From Zunongwangia profunda SM-A87 (GTDB lineage: Bacteria > Bacteroidota > Bacteroidia > Flavobacteriales > Flavobacteriaceae): 64,000 nt of DNA. The notes beneath the pieces are model-generated. The model worked only from the letters and a program-made list of their open reading frames with translations. It did no database searches and had not been told where the DNA came from. Where the stretch lies: contig NC_014041.1 in assembly GCF_000023465.1 (NCBI RefSeq), positions 4,331,501 through 4,395,500 of the forward strand, in the 5' to 3' direction. A program made the position numbers and the translations under genes. Positions 33,259 through 40,744 of this stretch are shown piece by piece (position 1 is the first letter of the stretch; each line of letters opens with the position of its first letter).

Positions 33259-33747
33259 TTATTTTTTTCGCGTGTAGATTCTGTAATACCCAACATAATC
33301 GTCCATTACTATTGAGTCCTTACTGAAATATAGAATTTTCTCCGTCGTAGGTTTTTGATAATAAAATCCATCTTTTCTTTTCTTAATTGTTTTCATTTTC
33401 TTAGCAATCTCGATGTATTTATCATCTGGAGCTATTCTAAATTCCAGTCGAATTGCATTATTCTTTTCGTCATAGTACCAAGTCCCAACAGATTCGTTTA
33501 ACGGATTAGAACTTTGATAAGTACCATCACCATTTAGAACATAATTGTCCCTATTTACTTTTTCCACACCATTAAATCCAGTTCTTTTTTTTAATCCCTC
33601 ATGTTTGATTTCCGTAACTTTTTCTCCTGAATCATTTTGTAACTCGATAAAAGTCCATTCGCCAACTAAATCATCTTTTTTGATTTTTTGACTTAATGAG
33701 ATTGTCGATGTAATTAGTAGTATTACAAGTGGAATTAGTTCCTTCAT
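33259..33747 (-). CDS. Secreted lipocalin-like protein (cassette)
   Basis: 162 residues. Signal peptide (MKELIPLVILLITSTISLSQ), then DDLVGEWTFIELQNDSGEKVTE, the start signature of lipocalin-like domains (LxGxWxxxx), and beta strands to RIYTRKK. Probably a small periplasmic beta-barrel; ligand unknown. Cassette member: stop lies inside the start of a family A spacer. Confidence 0.6.
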   Translation of the reverse strand: MKELIPLVILLITSTISLSQKIKKDDLVGEWTFIELQNDSGEKVTEIKHEGLKKRTGFNGVEKVNRDNYVLNGDGTYQSSNPLNESVGTWYYDEKNNAIRLEFRIAPDDKYIEIAKKMKTIKKRKDGFYYQKPTTEKILYFSKDSIVMDDYVGYYRIYTRKK

Positions 33748-33764
33748 AATTTTATAAATGTCCT

Positions 33765-34033
33765 TGTATGTTTATTTCTCTTTTAGAGATAACTAATCTA
33801 CCGTATTTTTAATTGATTTAAAAGCATTTATAGCGACATATATATAAATTCCAGTAATTTTTTTGGATCGGTTTACCCCTAAAAACTCAACCTATATTAC
33901 TCTCAAAATCCCTCCTAGCCTAAAGATTACTATTAAAATTCTCCACAAAAAATTAAAAGCCCCATAACTGGAAGTAAAAAGGATCTTCATGTGAGTTCGT
34001 ACCGACCACACGAAGAATTAGTTATTGGCAAGC
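33765..34033. repeat. Cassette spacer, family A copy 2
   Basis: Same order of blocks as the other family A spacers: TTATTTCTCTTTTAGAGATAACTAATCTA, TTTAAAAGCATTTATAGCGACATAT, AACTCAACCTATATTACTCTC, GCCTAAAGATTACTATTAAAA, AGGATCTTCATGTGAGTTCG, CCACACGAAGAATTAGTTAT. The GTTAGGC block reads TTTAGGC here (one change). It begins inside the stop codon region of the glycosylase gene: TTGGCAAGC at 34025-34033 pairs with GCTTGCCAA at 34555-34563. Confidence 0.65.
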
Positions 34034-34539
34034 GTTTTTATTTTTCTTTTCCATTCATTTAAAATTTCAAAAGTATTGTTGGGATTTAATGTGCTTGTAG
34101 AGTTAAGTCTTTGAAAATCAACATCTGGAAATTGATTTATTGAATATTGTTTAAGGAAATATTTCTGTGCCTTTCCTCCGTTAAATAAGACGGTTTTGAT
34201 ATTCATGTTTCTTTGAAAGAAGGAATGAAGGTCGTTCAATACTTCATTTTTAATTTTACTATCGCTGCTACCAGTTCTTTCACAACTTTCGATAATATCC
34301 CATAATCCAATTCCATTGTCAAGTAATAACTTGTATTTTTCTGTTTTTGGCTTTGCTCCAACAAGTTCGTAGAAATCGTGATTCGGTTTAAGCGTCCTGT
34401 ATATTATATCCCAAAAATGATTCTTAGCATTTCCATAGTAGCAGTTTGCCTCAAGAGACTTTTCTCCAGGAATAGTTCCTAATATTAGAATTTCTGATTT
34501 TTTGTCCACTAAAGGTTTAAAAGAGTTAATCCGTGTCAT
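34018..34539 (-). CDS. DNA-deoxyinosine/uracil glycosylase family protein (cassette)
   Basis: 173 residues. Motifs of the hypoxanthine-DNA glycosylase branch of the UDG superfamily: ILILGTIPGEKSL at the N-terminus, YYGNAKNHFWDIIY, GIGLWDIIESCERTGSSDSKI, LFNGGKAQKYF and the late RLNSTSTLNPN (LPSTSPANA in relatives). It would remove deaminated bases (hypoxanthine, possibly uracil) from DNA. Cytoplasmic repair enzyme carried as mobile cargo. The stop codon (LANN then TAA) lies inside the recombination half-site, typical of cassette genes. Confidence 0.85.
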   Translation of the reverse strand: MTRINSFKPLVDKKSEILILGTIPGEKSLEANCYYGNAKNHFWDIIYRTLKPNHDFYELVGAKPKTEKYKLLLDNGIGLWDIIESCERTGSSDSKIKNEVLNDLHSFFQRNMNIKTVLFNGGKAQKYFLKQYSINQFPDVDFQRLNSTSTLNPNNTFEILNEWKRKIKTLANN

Positions 34540-34554
34540 TGGGTCTTTTTAAGT

Positions 34555-34848
34555 GCTTGCCAACATATGTATAAACCTATCGATAAGTTTATTTCTCTTT
34601 TAGCGATGACTAATCTAAAGGATTTTTAATTGTTTTAAAAGCATTTGTAGCTACATATTTAAAAATTCCATTAGCTTTTATAAATTGGTATGCCTTTAAA
34701 AACTCAACTTATATTACTCTCAACACTTCCCTAACCTAACGCCTACTATTAAAATGCTCCACAAAAAATAAGCTACCGCTTAACGCCAGTAAAAAGGATC
34801 TTCATGTGAGTTCGTACAGACCACACGAAGAATTAGTTATTGTATGCA
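34555..34848. repeat. attC-like cassette spacer, family A copy 3
   Basis: Between the 34853 gene and the glycosylase gene. Left end (plus strand) GCTTGCCAACA at 34555-34565, just before the glycosylase start; right end TTGTATGCA at 34840-34848, just after the stop of the 34853 gene. Inside, on the minus strand, hairpin arms CTTCGTGTG / CACATGAAG, and a GTTAGGT block near 34.73 kb. Confidence 0.7.
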
Positions 34849-34852
34849 GTTT

Positions 34853-35770
34853 TTATTCTACATCATATCTAGTTCCATCTTTATATATTATTGCTGATAC
34901 ATTATAAACTCTTTTAGCTCCAGGAATTATTTCTCCTTCCATATCTAATTTCTGACTAGTTTCCAGATCACAAATTATACTAGTTCCATTTGAAAAACTT
35001 AGATTTCTAGTTATTACCAGTTCTTGGAAATAATTATCTTTCATTTTAAAACTGAATGAGTTTTCATTATAGATAGCCTTCCAATTTGATCTATTTCTTC
35101 TTAGAACAGGAGAAACAATTTCTAACTCGACTTGTTCCAAATACTCATCTTCTATCTCAGCTTCTTCAATTATAAATTTATTAAAGTCTGCTCTAGGGAC
35201 AATTTTCTCTTGCCCAATTGGTTCTAAATCCCTATCCAATTCTTGTGTTGAAACTTTACTAATTTTTTCTTCATTTAGTAGTGTATTGTAAAAGTTAGAT
35301 TTAGATATTTTTATCTTATTTGTTTCAGCTAGTACAATTGATAAGTTCTCAATTATTAAAGTATTAGCTTGCGTATTTTCTGGATCATTATCTTCTAATT
35401 CTCTTTTTAATTTCTCTATTGACAACCTGAGTTCTTCCTTTTTCAGTTTTTCCAACTCAGCGTCAGTTTTTATAGAATCCCCAACTACATCTGATATTAT
35501 AGTTGCTGAAATTCCTGCTAAAAACGCGCCTATATATTTTGCTTGTTTTTTATGCTTTAGAACGAACTTGTATATTTCCTTTATTCCACCTTCTTCTAAA
35601 GCATAGGCTTCAGTTACAACTTGTATATCTAATATTTTAGATACTTCTCCGATAATTTTTAAGAGCTCATTCTCTGCTTTATTTAAAGTGTAAGCATTCA
35701 TTGAATGAGATTTATCACTTAAGTAATAATGGATTTGAAGTGCATCCGAATCTTCGTGGAATTCGATCAT
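34853..35770 (-). CDS. Hypothetical protein with membrane span and coiled coil (cassette)
   Basis: 305 residues. N-terminal alpha/beta domain (1-70), a hydrophobic span YIGAFLAGISATIISDVVGD (about 80-100), a charged coiled coil (AELEKLKKEELRLSIEKLKR, about 105-130), and a C-terminal beta-rich domain (WKAIYNENSFSFKMKDNYFQ). No signal peptide. It may present its C-terminal domain across or at the membrane. No family recognised; such membrane-plus-coiled-coil orphans often occur in accessory cassettes. Start boundary GCATACAAC (reverse of TTGTATGC) lies 36 bp upstream. Confidence 0.65.
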   Translation of the reverse strand: MIEFHEDSDALQIHYYLSDKSHSMNAYTLNKAENELLKIIGEVSKILDIQVVTEAYALEEGGIKEIYKFVLKHKKQAKYIGAFLAGISATIISDVVGDSIKTDAELEKLKKEELRLSIEKLKRELEDNDPENTQANTLIIENLSIVLAETNKIKISKSNFYNTLLNEEKISKVSTQELDRDLEPIGQEKIVPRADFNKFIIEEAEIEDEYLEQVELEIVSPVLRRNRSNWKAIYNENSFSFKMKDNYFQELVITRNLSFSNGTSIICDLETSQKLDMEGEIIPGAKRVYNVSAIIYKDGTRYDVE

Positions 35771-35805
35771 AAAATTTATGTTATAGTTAGTATTTTCTCA
35801 AAAAT

Positions 35806-36181
35806 TGCATACAACGATAGCTATAAAAATAGTGTTTTTTTAGAACATTAGTTTTATAGCCTGTTAAGGGACTTTTTTTTCCAACAATTGGTTTTGGGAG
35901 TGCTTGGTAGGGAAAAAATCTCCCGTATTCAAATCGGTAAACAATTAAATAACATTTTTTCCAAGCTGCACACGGGGTATTTATAGCAATATACGTATAA
36001 ATTCCAGTACTTTTTATAGATTGGTTTGCCCATAAACACTCAACCTCGATTACTCTCAACTCTCCCCTCGCCTAACGGCTACTATTAAAATGTTCGCCTA
36101 AAAATTAAAAACCATATGGCAGTAAAAAGGATCTTCATGTTAGGTCCTACCGACCACCCGAGGACTTAGTTATTGGGGCAG
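35806..36181. repeat. attC-like cassette spacer, family A copy 4
   Basis: Between the cyclodeaminase-ImmA gene and the 34853 gene. Plus strand starts TGCATACAAC (35806-35815), whose reverse complement TTGTATGCA recurs at 34840-34848 at the end of the downstream cassette. The family A blocks lie at 35980-36175 (CGCCTAACGGCTACTATTAAAA, AGGATCTTCATGTTAGG, GAGGACTTAGTTAT). A 160-bp insert separates these blocks from the boundary. Confidence 0.7.
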
Positions 36182-36198
36182 TAATATTTGTCTAGTTA

Positions 36199-37611
36199 TT
36201 AAAATTCTATAAGGTCTAATTCCTCTAATCTTATTGCCATGGCAGTAGCAGAAACTTTAAATAAGTCTGCTATCGAAATAAAACTGTTATTTCGATATCT
36301 TTCCGTTGAAGCTAGTTTTAAAGCTAAACCTCTTAAATTCTTACACTCGCTTCTTAAATCTGATTCTGAGTTCTTGCTAAAATTAAATACAGACTCATCA
36401 TTAATTATAAATTTGTTAGTCCCGAAAATTTCGTAAAATACTTTTCTTATAATATTTTCTGGCATTAAAAAGTAAGAAGAAAATTTATCCGCTTGATATT
36501 CTTGTAAATTCTTTCTCATATCAAATTTACTTCCATCAATGGGTCTATCTCTATGCATAATATTTTGTTTATGTAATAGAGCGTGTCCTAACTCGTGAGC
36601 AGCAGTAAAATTTCGGATATTTTGATCAAAGACTTTAGAAACCATAACTACCCTTTCATTTTGATTGATAATACCCGCAATACTTAATTCTAAATTTTCT
36701 GGATTTTCGATTTGATCTACTGCCGCAAACTTATATGCTAATGCTTTTTGCAAAATCTTACCTGGGTTTAAAGCTTTAATGGGATGATCGGGAATATTGT
36801 CAGGCCAAACTATTTTTCTATTAAGCCAAATCGTATTTTGTAAATCTCTAGCAGCTTTTTCAATATCATTGTCTGATAATTCCTTTTTACTCTTTAGTTT
36901 CTTAAGTAAAGTATCAATCTGGTTGTGAAAGTTTTCTTTTTCTCTTACTTCATTTTCTAGTGTTTCAATTTTCTTGTCAGCAATTTTTAAGACTCTGGTA
37001 TATTCACTTTTGAGTTTTTTTGCTTCTTCATTTTTTTTAGAAGTCCAATCATATTCATCACTACCGAACGAAAGAAAATTTAGTTGTATAATTGATAAGC
37101 ATCCTGCAATGCCTGCTACAGATCCGCTTAATGCTACTTGAGAATCACCTCTAGCAGATTGAAAACCTTTATCAAATACAAATTTTGCTATATCTGCTAA
37201 TTCAATGCAGAGTTTACCAATATTTAACGGGATTTCTATTGATTCTTTTAATTCCTTTAATGCTAATCTAGCAAGTTTATGGTTTTCAAACGGATCTTTT
37301 TCTCTGTTTCGTTCTTCTCTTGCATTTATTGTTTTTCCGAATTGAATTGCATCCTCATTGAAAAGCCTTGTTAATTCGGGAAAAATCCTTTCCTTTATTC
37401 TAGTATCCATTTCCACCAACGTAGGATATGCCTCTTTATATTTTGACCTTCGTTTGATATCAATAGTTAAACTTATAACAGTCACTAATAATTTGGCTGA
37501 TAACATACCTTGAAACGCTGCTGCACTTCCAGAACCAGGTTTATGACTTCCTGCTCCAAATTTTTCCAAAAGTTCATCTGTGGTTATTTCAAGTAAGTTG
37601 ATCCGCATCAC
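36199..37611 (-). CDS. Cyclodeaminase-like domain fused to ImmA/IrrE metallopeptidase (cassette)
   Basis: 470 residues. Residues about 5-190 match formiminotransferase-cyclodeaminase C-terminal (FTCD_C) helical folds: KFGAGSHKPGSGSAAAFQGM (PGGGSAAA in the family), RRSKYKEAYPTLVEMD, LFNEDAIQFGKTI, IPLNIGKLCIELADIA, ARGDSQVALSGSVAG. Residues about 200-250 are a coiled coil (LKIADKKIETLENEVREKEN). Residues about 285-400 are an ImmA/IrrE zinc peptidase with FTAAHELGHALLH (HExxH) and a downstream QADKFSSYFLMPE that supplies the third ligand. Final part is helical. No HTH domain is present. The combination is new to me. Cytoplasmic. Confidence 0.75.
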   Translation of the reverse strand: MMRINLLEITTDELLEKFGAGSHKPGSGSAAAFQGMLSAKLLVTVISLTIDIKRRSKYKEAYPTLVEMDTRIKERIFPELTRLFNEDAIQFGKTINAREERNREKDPFENHKLARLALKELKESIEIPLNIGKLCIELADIAKFVFDKGFQSARGDSQVALSGSVAGIAGCLSIIQLNFLSFGSDEYDWTSKKNEEAKKLKSEYTRVLKIADKKIETLENEVREKENFHNQIDTLLKKLKSKKELSDNDIEKAARDLQNTIWLNRKIVWPDNIPDHPIKALNPGKILQKALAYKFAAVDQIENPENLELSIAGIINQNERVVMVSKVFDQNIRNFTAAHELGHALLHKQNIMHRDRPIDGSKFDMRKNLQEYQADKFSSYFLMPENIIRKVFYEIFGTNKFIINDESVFNFSKNSESDLRSECKNLRGLALKLASTERYRNNSFISIADLFKVSATAMAIRLEELDLIEF

Positions 37612-37686
37612 CCCCGATTATTTAGTTAAAAAACAAAAATAACACAAATTATTCAGTTAAAATACTAATGATTTATTTAAATATAA

Positions 37687-37822
37687 CCACCAATAGTCTT
37701 GTTTCGCCAGTTGTTTGAGTAAAGAAAAAGGTTTATCGGTTTAGTATTGGTTTGTTGGTCAAGTTCAATATTTTCTTTCAACGCTGCCGCTTATTGGCGA
37801 TTAACCGTCTTTGTTAGCCTTC
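37687..37822. repeat. attC-like cassette spacer, family B copy 1
   Basis: Minus strand starts in the stop codon of the HNH-like gene: AGGCTAACAAAGACGGTTAATCGCC, then AATAAGCGGC, and ends CTATTGGTGG before the ImmA-type gene. Its inner part (CAACAAACCAATACTAAACC) is also found in the next spacer (38.9 kb). The right arm is degenerate compared with the other copies. Confidence 0.65.
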
Positions 37823-38844
37823 GTATGGTAGTCCATAATTGTATTTGTAATAATTTCTATTTGATTTGGAATTGTATCTCGTTTTCCAAGCTTTTCATCA
37901 TTTTCAAGTAGATTTTTTATAACCATTTGCTTTAAGCGAGGATACATACTTTGTCCTTTTCCACCCAATTTTTGGTGAAGTTGATCTAATAAGGAGTTTA
38001 AGTATTCATATCTTACTTCAGCACCTTTCAATATCATTCTATCAATTACATCTTTCAAATCTTGATCTGAAATTTTTAAAGTTTTTTCCTCATCAAACGG
38101 TTTATTGAAAATTGCTTTTGATTTTAATTTTTCAGACCCATAAAAATCTTGGATCATTCCTTTTAAATGCGATTCTTTGAAATAGAAGAAAAGTATTAAT
38201 TCATCAATTAATATGGAATAGGGTGTTCTATAAAATGGTATACTATGTAAAAATGTATAATTCTCAATTGAATAATTAGCCGCCCTAAGCAATTTATATC
38301 CTATATTCTTCAGATCGGAATCATTATTATCCGGTTTTATATCGCCAATTTTGTCTTTTAAATATTTAGATAATATTCTTTGTAATCTATTTTCTTCTTT
38401 AGGTTTTAATTTAAAATCACTCTCGGGTTGAAGAGATAGTCTCCATATTACTGATGACCAAAAAACGAAAGCAATGAATCCATCTGAGAAGCTGGTATAA
38501 TTTTCCTCATCTGTGATTTTTTTCTGGAAAATTTTAGAATATTCACTCTCTAAATTTGCTAATCTTGATTCGCAGTTTTTACAGAAAAAGTAATCAACAA
38601 TTCCATCTATTTCATTCTCTTCTATCAGTTCATCAGTCACATCACCATAAATTTCCTCCAATTTTTCAGGAAGAATTGATTGTCCAAAATAAGATGTAGT
38701 TTCTTTCTCAGTTATTACAAATCCCATTTCTTTATCTCTATCTGTAGATCCTTCTTCATTATCAATTCTTTTCATCAGAAAGTGAGGAACTATGTGAGAT
38801 CCGGTTTGATCAGCGTCTTTATTACAAATTAAACATTTTTCCAT
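37801..38844 (-). CDS. HNH-like zinc-binding protein (cassette)
   Basis: 347 residues from ATG at 38844 (MEKCLICNKDADQTGSHIVP); an upstream ATG at 38877 would start inside the recombination site and is rejected. N-terminal treble-clef pattern: CLIC, SHIVPHFL, then FFCKNCESRL about 60 residues later, i.e. two CxxC pairs around a His-containing loop as in HNH nucleases with SHxxP. The remaining 240 residues are helical, with aromatic clusters (FIAFVFWSSVIWRLSLQPES). It could be a nuclease, but no clear HNH catalytic triad is certain. The gene ends KANKDG and its TAA lies inside the attC-like site. Confidence 0.6.
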   Translation of the reverse strand: MEKCLICNKDADQTGSHIVPHFLMKRIDNEEGSTDRDKEMGFVITEKETTSYFGQSILPEKLEEIYGDVTDELIEENEIDGIVDYFFCKNCESRLANLESEYSKIFQKKITDEENYTSFSDGFIAFVFWSSVIWRLSLQPESDFKLKPKEENRLQRILSKYLKDKIGDIKPDNNDSDLKNIGYKLLRAANYSIENYTFLHSIPFYRTPYSILIDELILFFYFKESHLKGMIQDFYGSEKLKSKAIFNKPFDEEKTLKISDQDLKDVIDRMILKGAEVRYEYLNSLLDQLHQKLGGKGQSMYPRLKQMVIKNLLENDEKLGKRDTIPNQIEIITNTIMDYHTKANKDG

Positions 38845-38846
38845 AT

Positions 38847-38990
38847 GAAGGCTAACAGTCTCGGTTCGTATCGCCAATTGGCGGAGTAAGGGACACGGAT
38901 TTGTCGGCTTAGTATTGGTTTATTGGTTAAGTTAATTATTTTCTTACTAGCGGTGCCGCTCATTGGCGATGAACCGTCTTTGTTACCTGC
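38847..38990. repeat. attC-like cassette spacer, family B copy 2 (best preserved)
   Basis: On the minus strand it starts GGTAACAAAGACGGTTCATC, GCCAATGAGCGGC and ends CCGCCAATTGGCGATACG, AACCGAGACTGTTAGCC. Folding the ends pairs TAACA with TGTTA, CGGTTC with GAACCG, TCGCCAAT with ATTGGCGA and GCGG with CCGC, with unpaired bases between, exactly the layout of a folded integron attC. Left plus-strand end GAAGGCTAACA (38847-38857) is the reverse complement of 37812-37822. Confidence 0.75.
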
Positions 38991-39010
38991 TTTTTAAATT
39001 TATTACGGAA

Positions 39011-39295
39011 TTAATTGGGATTACGGAATCCGTTTACATCAATTTGTTCTCTATCTGCCAATGGTTCTAAATAAATTTCTTCATTCAAATAACATTCGGG
39101 TCCTTGTAAAAAGTTTCTATCTTGGTTGTAACCAATGAAATTTTCATTTATTAAATCACCTATATAATTTCCCCTGTGGTTATATAAAATATTATTATTC
39201 ATTGTTCCACTTCTTCTTCCGTTTGAATTATAGAATGAACCGTTTTCAGATATCCATCCGTAAAATTCTCCTGAGATTTTCCAAAGTCCTGTCAT
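39011..39295 (-). CDS. Beta-flower-like repeat protein (cassette, second gene)
   Basis: 94 residues built from short repeats: ISGEFYGWISENGSFYNSNG, GTMNNNILYNHRGNYIG, LINENFIGYNQDRNF. The pattern strand-turn-GW/IY..N..G resembles the 4-fold beta flower family of small contact-system proteins. Start ATG overlaps the stop of the previous gene (TAATG), so the pair is co-translated. Soluble, function unknown; two-gene cassettes of this kind can be toxin-antitoxin or effector-immunity pairs (inference only). Confidence 0.5.
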   Translation of the reverse strand: MTGLWKISGEFYGWISENGSFYNSNGRRSGTMNNNILYNHRGNYIGDLINENFIGYNQDRNFLQGPECYLNEEIYLEPLADREQIDVNGFRNPN

Positions 39296-39588
39296 TATTT
39301 AGTATTTATAGCGGCTAATATTTCAAATTGAATTCTGTTTTGATTTGTTGTACTTGATGCCTTTGAAGAAGAAGCTCCGGCATTAAAAACTTGAACTACA
39401 GTAACTTTACCTCCTAAATCATTTTTGTTCTCTTCATTTGTTGAAATAGCAATATCAAAATTGATTTTGGTGTATTGATCTCTAATTCCTTCAGAAGAAT
39501 TTGATTTATCTTTTACGTAGGTATTTCCTTCCAGGATACCATCAGTAATTTGCTTTATAGTTTCTGAAATAAAATCTTTTAATTCCAT
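39295..39588 (-). CDS. Trypco2-like small protein (cassette, first gene)
   Basis: 97 residues: an N-terminal amphipathic helix (MELKDFISETIKQITDGILE), then strands (KINFDIAISTNEE, GKVTVVQVFNAG) and a final strand (RIQFEILAAINTK). This helix-then-three-strand layout resembles trypsin-co-occurring domain 2 proteins, but the match is by eye. It precedes and overlaps the beta-flower gene. Start 20 bp downstream of the GCAGGTAAC cassette boundary. Confidence 0.5.
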   Translation of the reverse strand: MELKDFISETIKQITDGILEGNTYVKDKSNSSEGIRDQYTKINFDIAISTNEENKNDLGGKVTVVQVFNAGASSSKASSTTNQNRIQFEILAAINTK

Positions 39589-39607
39589 TCTTTTTAAAAT
39601 TTAAATT

Positions 39608-39747
39608 GCAGGTAACGGTTTAGGTTATGATCACGTTGCGGAAAAGTCCGCGAGGACTTTTCGGCGTTGGTCACTAATTTAGCAAATATCCTGGAATTTC
39701 CGATAGGAAATTCCGCCGCAATGGATTATAACCATTGTTACCTAATG
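39608..39747. repeat. attC-like cassette spacer, family C
   Basis: Plus strand starts GCAGGTAACGG (reverse complement of GTTACCTGC at 38982-38990), ends CATTGTTACCTAATG. The arms pair AGGTAAC with GTTACCT, GGTTAT with ATAACC and TTGCGG with CCGCAA. The centre holds two strong stems, AAAAGTCC / GGACTTTT (about 39643-39662) and GGAATTTCC / GGAAATTCC (about 39694-39714), like the variable terminal structures of attC sites. Confidence 0.72.
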
Positions 39748-40160
39748 TGCCGACACATTTTGCTTGGAACGTTCTGATTTTTTTCCGTTATGTTTTTTCA
39801 ATTCCGCTTTGTTTTTGTCCGCTAATTTGAATTATTGTTTTGAAACGAAATTGTCATTTGCAAAAAAGTCAGCGTAATGCATTTTAAAATTCAAGCATCG
39901 TGATTTTAAGTCCGATTAGCTTTTTTTTAAATTTTTTCCGTCCTGCTTTTAAATCCACGTTCTGTTTTTCGAATCCATTTTTTTAAACCTGAATTTTGTC
40001 AATTGGACTTGAATTGTTTTTAAAAGCAAGATTTCTTAATTTTTTATCCGTTGTGAAATTCAGTCCGTTTTAATTTTCTTGGAAACGAAAAGTTCAAATT
40101 CCCTCTGAATTGTCATTTGCAAAAAAGTCAGTTTTATTCCGCCGTGATTTTTTTCGGAGG
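39748..40160 (-). other. ORF-less gene cassette
   Basis: About 410 bp between the family C spacer and the boundary CATTTTAGGTAAC at 40161-40173, whose GTTACCTAA complement recurs at 39737-39745. So it is a complete cassette by the boundary rule, yet no frame over 40 codons with a good start exists. It contains a 24-base direct repeat: AATTGTCATTTGCAAAAAAG and TCAG at 39849 and again at 40110. It may encode a small RNA, or be a decayed cassette. Confidence 0.6.
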
Positions 40161-40329
40161 CATTTTAGGTAACTCGTTATATCCATTTAAAAGTAACCAT
40201 ATATTATAACTATTTTCTGGATATCAACACTATAAATATACTAACCTCGCGTATAGAAAAAATACGTTTTACCGTAAAATGGAGAAAAAAGATAATTATA
40301 ATCAGGAGAAATCAAACTCGGGTAGATTA

Positions 40330-40659
40330 CTATTTACTCTTATTATTTAGAGCCTCAGCAAATTGATCCATTTCAGTTTTTTTAATTGAATCATATATTT
40401 TTGCAAATTCGCTTAATGTGAACCCCATACCTTCAACTATAGAAGTTAAAGTCGAAAACCTGACATCACTCTTAGCGTTAAAATTATCTGAAACTGTTGC
40501 TTTTCTTAGATCAGCATTTGCTGAAATCTTACCATAGCTTTTTGCAAATTTAGTAGTATCGTCAAAATCCAAATCCTTAAAAAGTTTACTCTGTAAAAGC
40601 AATTTATTTAATGCTAAAGATGCCCTAAGTTTGATATGGTTAATTGCTTTTTCTTCCAT
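40330..40659 (-). CDS. XRE-type helix-turn-helix regulator
   Basis: 109 residues. A long N-terminal helix (HIKLRASLALNKLLLQSK), then a XRE/Cro-type fold at residues about 40-100: KFAKSYGKISANADLRKATVS (helices 2-3) and FSTLTSIVEGMGFTLSEFAK (helix 5). Similar small regulators control mobile element genes and toxin-antitoxin loci. It is upstream of the cassette array in the same orientation and could mark the array's leader end. ATG at 40659. Confidence 0.7.
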   Translation of the reverse strand: MEEKAINHIKLRASLALNKLLLQSKLFKDLDFDDTTKFAKSYGKISANADLRKATVSDNFNAKSDVRFSTLTSIVEGMGFTLSEFAKIYDSIKKTEMDQFAEALNNKSK

Positions 40660-40685
40660 AAATGCAATTAACTATAACTTAAAAT

Positions 40686-40717
40686 ATTTTTCGGTACGCT
40701 TTGGCGTACCGAAAAAT
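40686..40717. terminator. Bidirectional terminator hairpin
   Basis: Perfect 13-bp stem ATTTTTCGGTACG and CGTACCGAAAAAT around a 6-base loop CTTTGG. A and T runs on both sides allow termination on both strands. Lies between the XRE gene and the large hairpin. Confidence 0.75.
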
Positions 40718-40744
40718 TATTCTATATTTATCTCAGTTTATTAT

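Noticed and set aside
35787..36059. 90-codon minus-strand ORF
   Set aside because: It starts inside the family A spacer and spans the cassette boundary; its composition is not protein-like and it is better explained as recombination-site DNA.
33088..36181. CRISPR array
   Set aside because: The repeats are 170-370 bp, separated by genes of 0.5-1.4 kb; no short regular repeats or cas genes.
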